Assembly (NCBI RefSeq): GCF_023343835.1
Contig: NC_064439.1
Coordinates: 24,616,933-24,680,932, forward strand
DNA length: 64,000 bases
Reading direction: 5' to 3'
Origin: Lagopus muta
Lineage: Eukaryota > Chordata > Aves > Galliformes > Phasianidae
Position numbers and translations under genes: made by a program. Below the pieces are notes generated by a model, which saw only the letters and a list, made by a program, of their open reading frames with translations, was not told the DNA's origin and searched no databases. Below, piece after piece: positions 61,053 to 64,000 of this stretch. How positions within the stretch are numbered: the stretch's first letter is position 1; every line of letters starts with the position of its first letter.

Positions 61053-64000
61053 ATAGAATCAGGCTTCCTTCCATTATTAAAAGAGCTTCACTGTGCCTGC
61101 CAGATATTCTCCTGGTACTTTTTACTGGCTAGGCAACACGAGCTCACATTGAGCAGCAGGTACATTAAGCACAAATATCTTTCAGCTCCCTATCTTATGC
61201 ATTTACCTTCGTAGCAGCTGCTCTTGAAAAAGAAAGACTTTGTTTTCTTTCCTTTCTCTAGATTTGGTGCATCGACTCAAAGCTGAAGATGTTCTCTCTA
61301 TTCTTTTGTGTTCTGATTTCAGAAGGTGTCATACGTGTTAAGTGCTGTCTGCTATCTTTCTTTTCCTGCACCCTCCTTTGGTTTCAGTGGAACTTCTGAA
61401 TCCTCTGCTCCCTGTGGGTTTACATTTTTCTAAGTCATCAGCACATTCCTGACAGCATAAGACATCTGTTTGCTTATGTTCTGTACCTAAAGTCAATGAA
61501 CTTAATGAGCAGAGAATGAATTATGAAGTTAAGACCTTTCTGGTGAGAATGTGTCCCAGCACTTTTGATCTAGGCTCTGAAGATCAAGCTTAAAGTGAGA
61601 TATAAAGAACATGCTTTTAGGGCCTCTTTAAAGCCTCTCTTTCCACTTTCCTGCTGATGACTTTCCTCAATTGTAGTCTATTATCTTTGCCAAATGAAGA
61701 GCAACCTACAATTAATTATGTTGTCTGTCTGTGTGACTTAAAATAGTGTAAGTACTTTTATGTGGTGTTTGGAGTGTTAAGGGCCAGTGTGTCCACCTAA
61801 TGTGTCAGGCAGGAGTCCTGTGTCTTCTGCCCCTTTTGAAAGAACTGAGCCATGCACTGTACCAATGTTCTGCAAGCAGATGATAGCTGGTGTACTGTTG
61901 AGTAGTTGTTTGACTCTTATTTTTACTCTATGTCTCAGATAGTTTTTGTTGCTGTTAAACCACTCAGAAGAACAGAACTGGTGTTGAAATAAACAGGAAG
62001 ATTGTTTTTTAAGAGAGTGTATTCTTCAAGGTAATTAAACAGATCAATATAATATGAAGTGCATCCAGAAATAATCTGCAAGCCAGAGTAGACCATAGCA
62101 TGAATCTTGTCCATCTTTCTTCCCTTCACAACACCCAGCACTTCTAACTGGGGTGCGTATTCTGAATTATAAATTGAATCACCTGTAGGAGACCTAGTTG
62201 TGTAGTAAAATGGGCAAGTATTCAAAATAAGTAACATGGCCATAAGATGCTGAATGCTAGTCAGGCAGAGGCAGAAATGTGCAAAAGTCCCTGTTGTTTA
62301 AATCCTGTCTACTTCTACATATTTCTAGCTTCTGCTGTATGTATTATAGATTTATTATAGATATTTATTATAGATAAAAGAGTCTTAGATTTTATACTTG
62401 AAGACAAAAACCTATCCAAAGGAAAGTATATAACCTATGTATGTATAAATTATACTCCTTCCATTCTGCTGGCATACTAGTTAATACAAAATAATTTTCC
62501 TTCTTAAATGGAGTCGTGTATTGATATCTTATTTGTACTTACAGTGCACCTCAAAGCTAAGCATGATGGACGTTTCTCTGAGAGGTTTGTTAAGAAGTTT
62601 AGGTACAGTTTGTAGATTTCCTTGAAATGCTGCAGGTGTGCATGTTGAGGGTCATGTCTGTGGCCTTCTTACTTTTCCAAATTGGCCTTATGTGCAATTA
62701 TTTTAGTTGGTAGAGCTCTTGAGGTTCTCAGTGGTGACAACAATCTGAGATACAGTCATGGTTGAAACATCCAGATGTCCTGGATCTTTATGTTAATTTC
62801 AACATAGATGTATTGAATGGCTTGAGTAAATACAAATTGAATAAACAGCATTCGGATGGGAGAGATTTTGTTATGTTTAGTTTATTCTAAACTGACTGTC
62901 TGGTTACATTTTTTCCCCTAAAGTCTGGCTGTATCTTAGCATGGGAGGGATAATTCTTGCCTTTATTTTCCTGTTTTATAAAATTTGGAGGAAATACTAC
63001 ATTGTGGAATTGATTCTCATGGAACATTACTAAAATTTTGCTGCATGTGTACCACCTGCTTCTCAACAGAATATTTCTAGTGAGCCATATGTTTATGATT
63101 TTTAGTTCCCAATCTGAGTTTAATGAACTATTTTCATAACAGTGAATTGAAGGAATAGTCTAAATTAAAATATGCGTATGCACTGGAGAAGGATTCAGCA
63201 CAGTCTTAAAAGCTGAAAAGGTTCAAAGGTAAATTCAAAGGTAATGAAGCAAACCAGAGTTTCACAGTTCAGACTTGCTGCTGTGAGATCTTCTAGGGGA
63301 GATCTTTGAACAGTCAAACAATATGTAAGCAGAGGAGCAAAAGACTGAAAAAGGTGAAATATCTGATCCAATGTCACAACATCTTTTCTTTCTGGTGTTC
63401 ACAATAGGCATACTAGGATGTAGTGAGATGTGTCGGTATCTTCCACGATAATGCCTTCTTTAAATATTGCATATGATGCAACCACTGGAATTGAATTCTT
63501 TGTAAATGCTTTGGAACATGAGAAGAAATGTGAAAGGGACCCAGTATGGCTTTAATTTACTCTTGAACTAACCAATTTCAGGTGGCCTGTCACTAGATTA
63601 GTTTGTCCATGTAAATTAGAGTGCCCTTTTGACCCTAAAGCTAACAAATTTTAAAATGAGTAGGTAGACAGGTAGAAAAAGCATAACTTATCAAAGACAT
63701 GATGCAAATTATTACCTTTCCCAGTTCAGAATTCAACTTCTGCTGTTCAGGAGACTTAAATCTTAGAGAAACCAATAGCTGTTGGCTGGATTCCAGACAT
63801 TTGGGAGAAACGATGTGTTATACAAACCCTGCTTTACAGCTTCTTTTAATTAAAATACAAAACAACTTCATTCTGCCAACAATTTATTTTGTATCTAAGT
63901 GCTTTCATTGAAATAAATGTTTTACCAATGCTAAAATTTTATTCTTAAGAAAATGAATGTAATTGTTAGTAGTTTTTATATGTGAATATGTTCCACAGAA

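Larger units (their letters stand above)
52079..64000 (+). other. UMAD1 intron, non-coding to the window edge
   Basis: No further UMAD1 exon or other gene was recognised. The stretch holds a repeat piece at 54540-54715 shared with 40.67 kb, a direct repeat pair (55710 and 56395), a CA run at about 56079-56098, pyrimidine tracts near 57549-57590 and 59060-59093, and a 12-bp hairpin at 61024-61052. The rest is AT-rich sequence. Confidence 0.5.

Noticed and set aside
1-64000. CRISPR arrays, tRNA or rRNA genes, bacterial operons
   Set aside because: No regularly spaced repeats, no cloverleaf or rRNA core motifs seen, and the window is plainly vertebrate nuclear DNA.

Overview
This window is nuclear DNA of a vertebrate, most likely a bird. 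Genes are split into short exons by GT-AG introns, two GC-rich CpG islands mark promoters, and the interspersed repeats are mainly CR1 LINE fragments whose 3' ends carry the avian-type tail of repeated ATTCTATG units. No bacterial, organellar or intact viral genes were seen. The species cannot be fixed from the sequence alone.

Four protein genes are recognised, in the order COL28A1 (-), MIOS (+), RPA3 (-), UMAD1 (+), a grouping I recall from human 7p21. (1) About 0.6-21.1 kb holds the 5' part of COL28A1 on the minus strand: a signal-peptide exon, one large von Willebrand A exon, a linker exon, a Cys-rich exon and seven in-frame Gly-X-Y exons. The rest of the gene lies beyond the left edge. 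(2) 21.2-25.7 kb is non-coding, with one orphan collagen-like exon (24.03-24.11 kb) and a possible old LTR. (3) 25.8-38.6 kb is the complete MIOS gene, with a CpG-island promoter, a non-coding first exon and ten coding exons encoding 877 residues. One intron (28408-28611) reads as a U12-type AT-AC intron. (4) 38.6-42.9 kb is the tail-to-tail gap between MIOS and RPA3. (5) 42.9-46.12 kb is complete RPA3 (four coding exons, 121 residues). (6) From the shared CpG island at 45.8-46.7 kb, UMAD1 runs rightward. Only its first coding exon (51966-52078) is in the window, and the remaining 12 kb is intron.

The products are unrelated in pathway: an extracellular-matrix collagen, a GATOR2 subunit that signals amino-acid supply to mTORC1, the small subunit of the single-strand DNA binding complex RPA, and a small UMA-domain protein. 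What links them is layout. MIOS and the RPA3/UMAD1 pair start from CpG islands that each contain a CCAAT box, a palindromic TGACGTCA and ETS-type GGAAG sites. The points most worth a second look are the AT-AC intron in MIOS, the spliced upstream ORF in the MIOS leader, and the stray collagen-like exon upstream of COL28A1.
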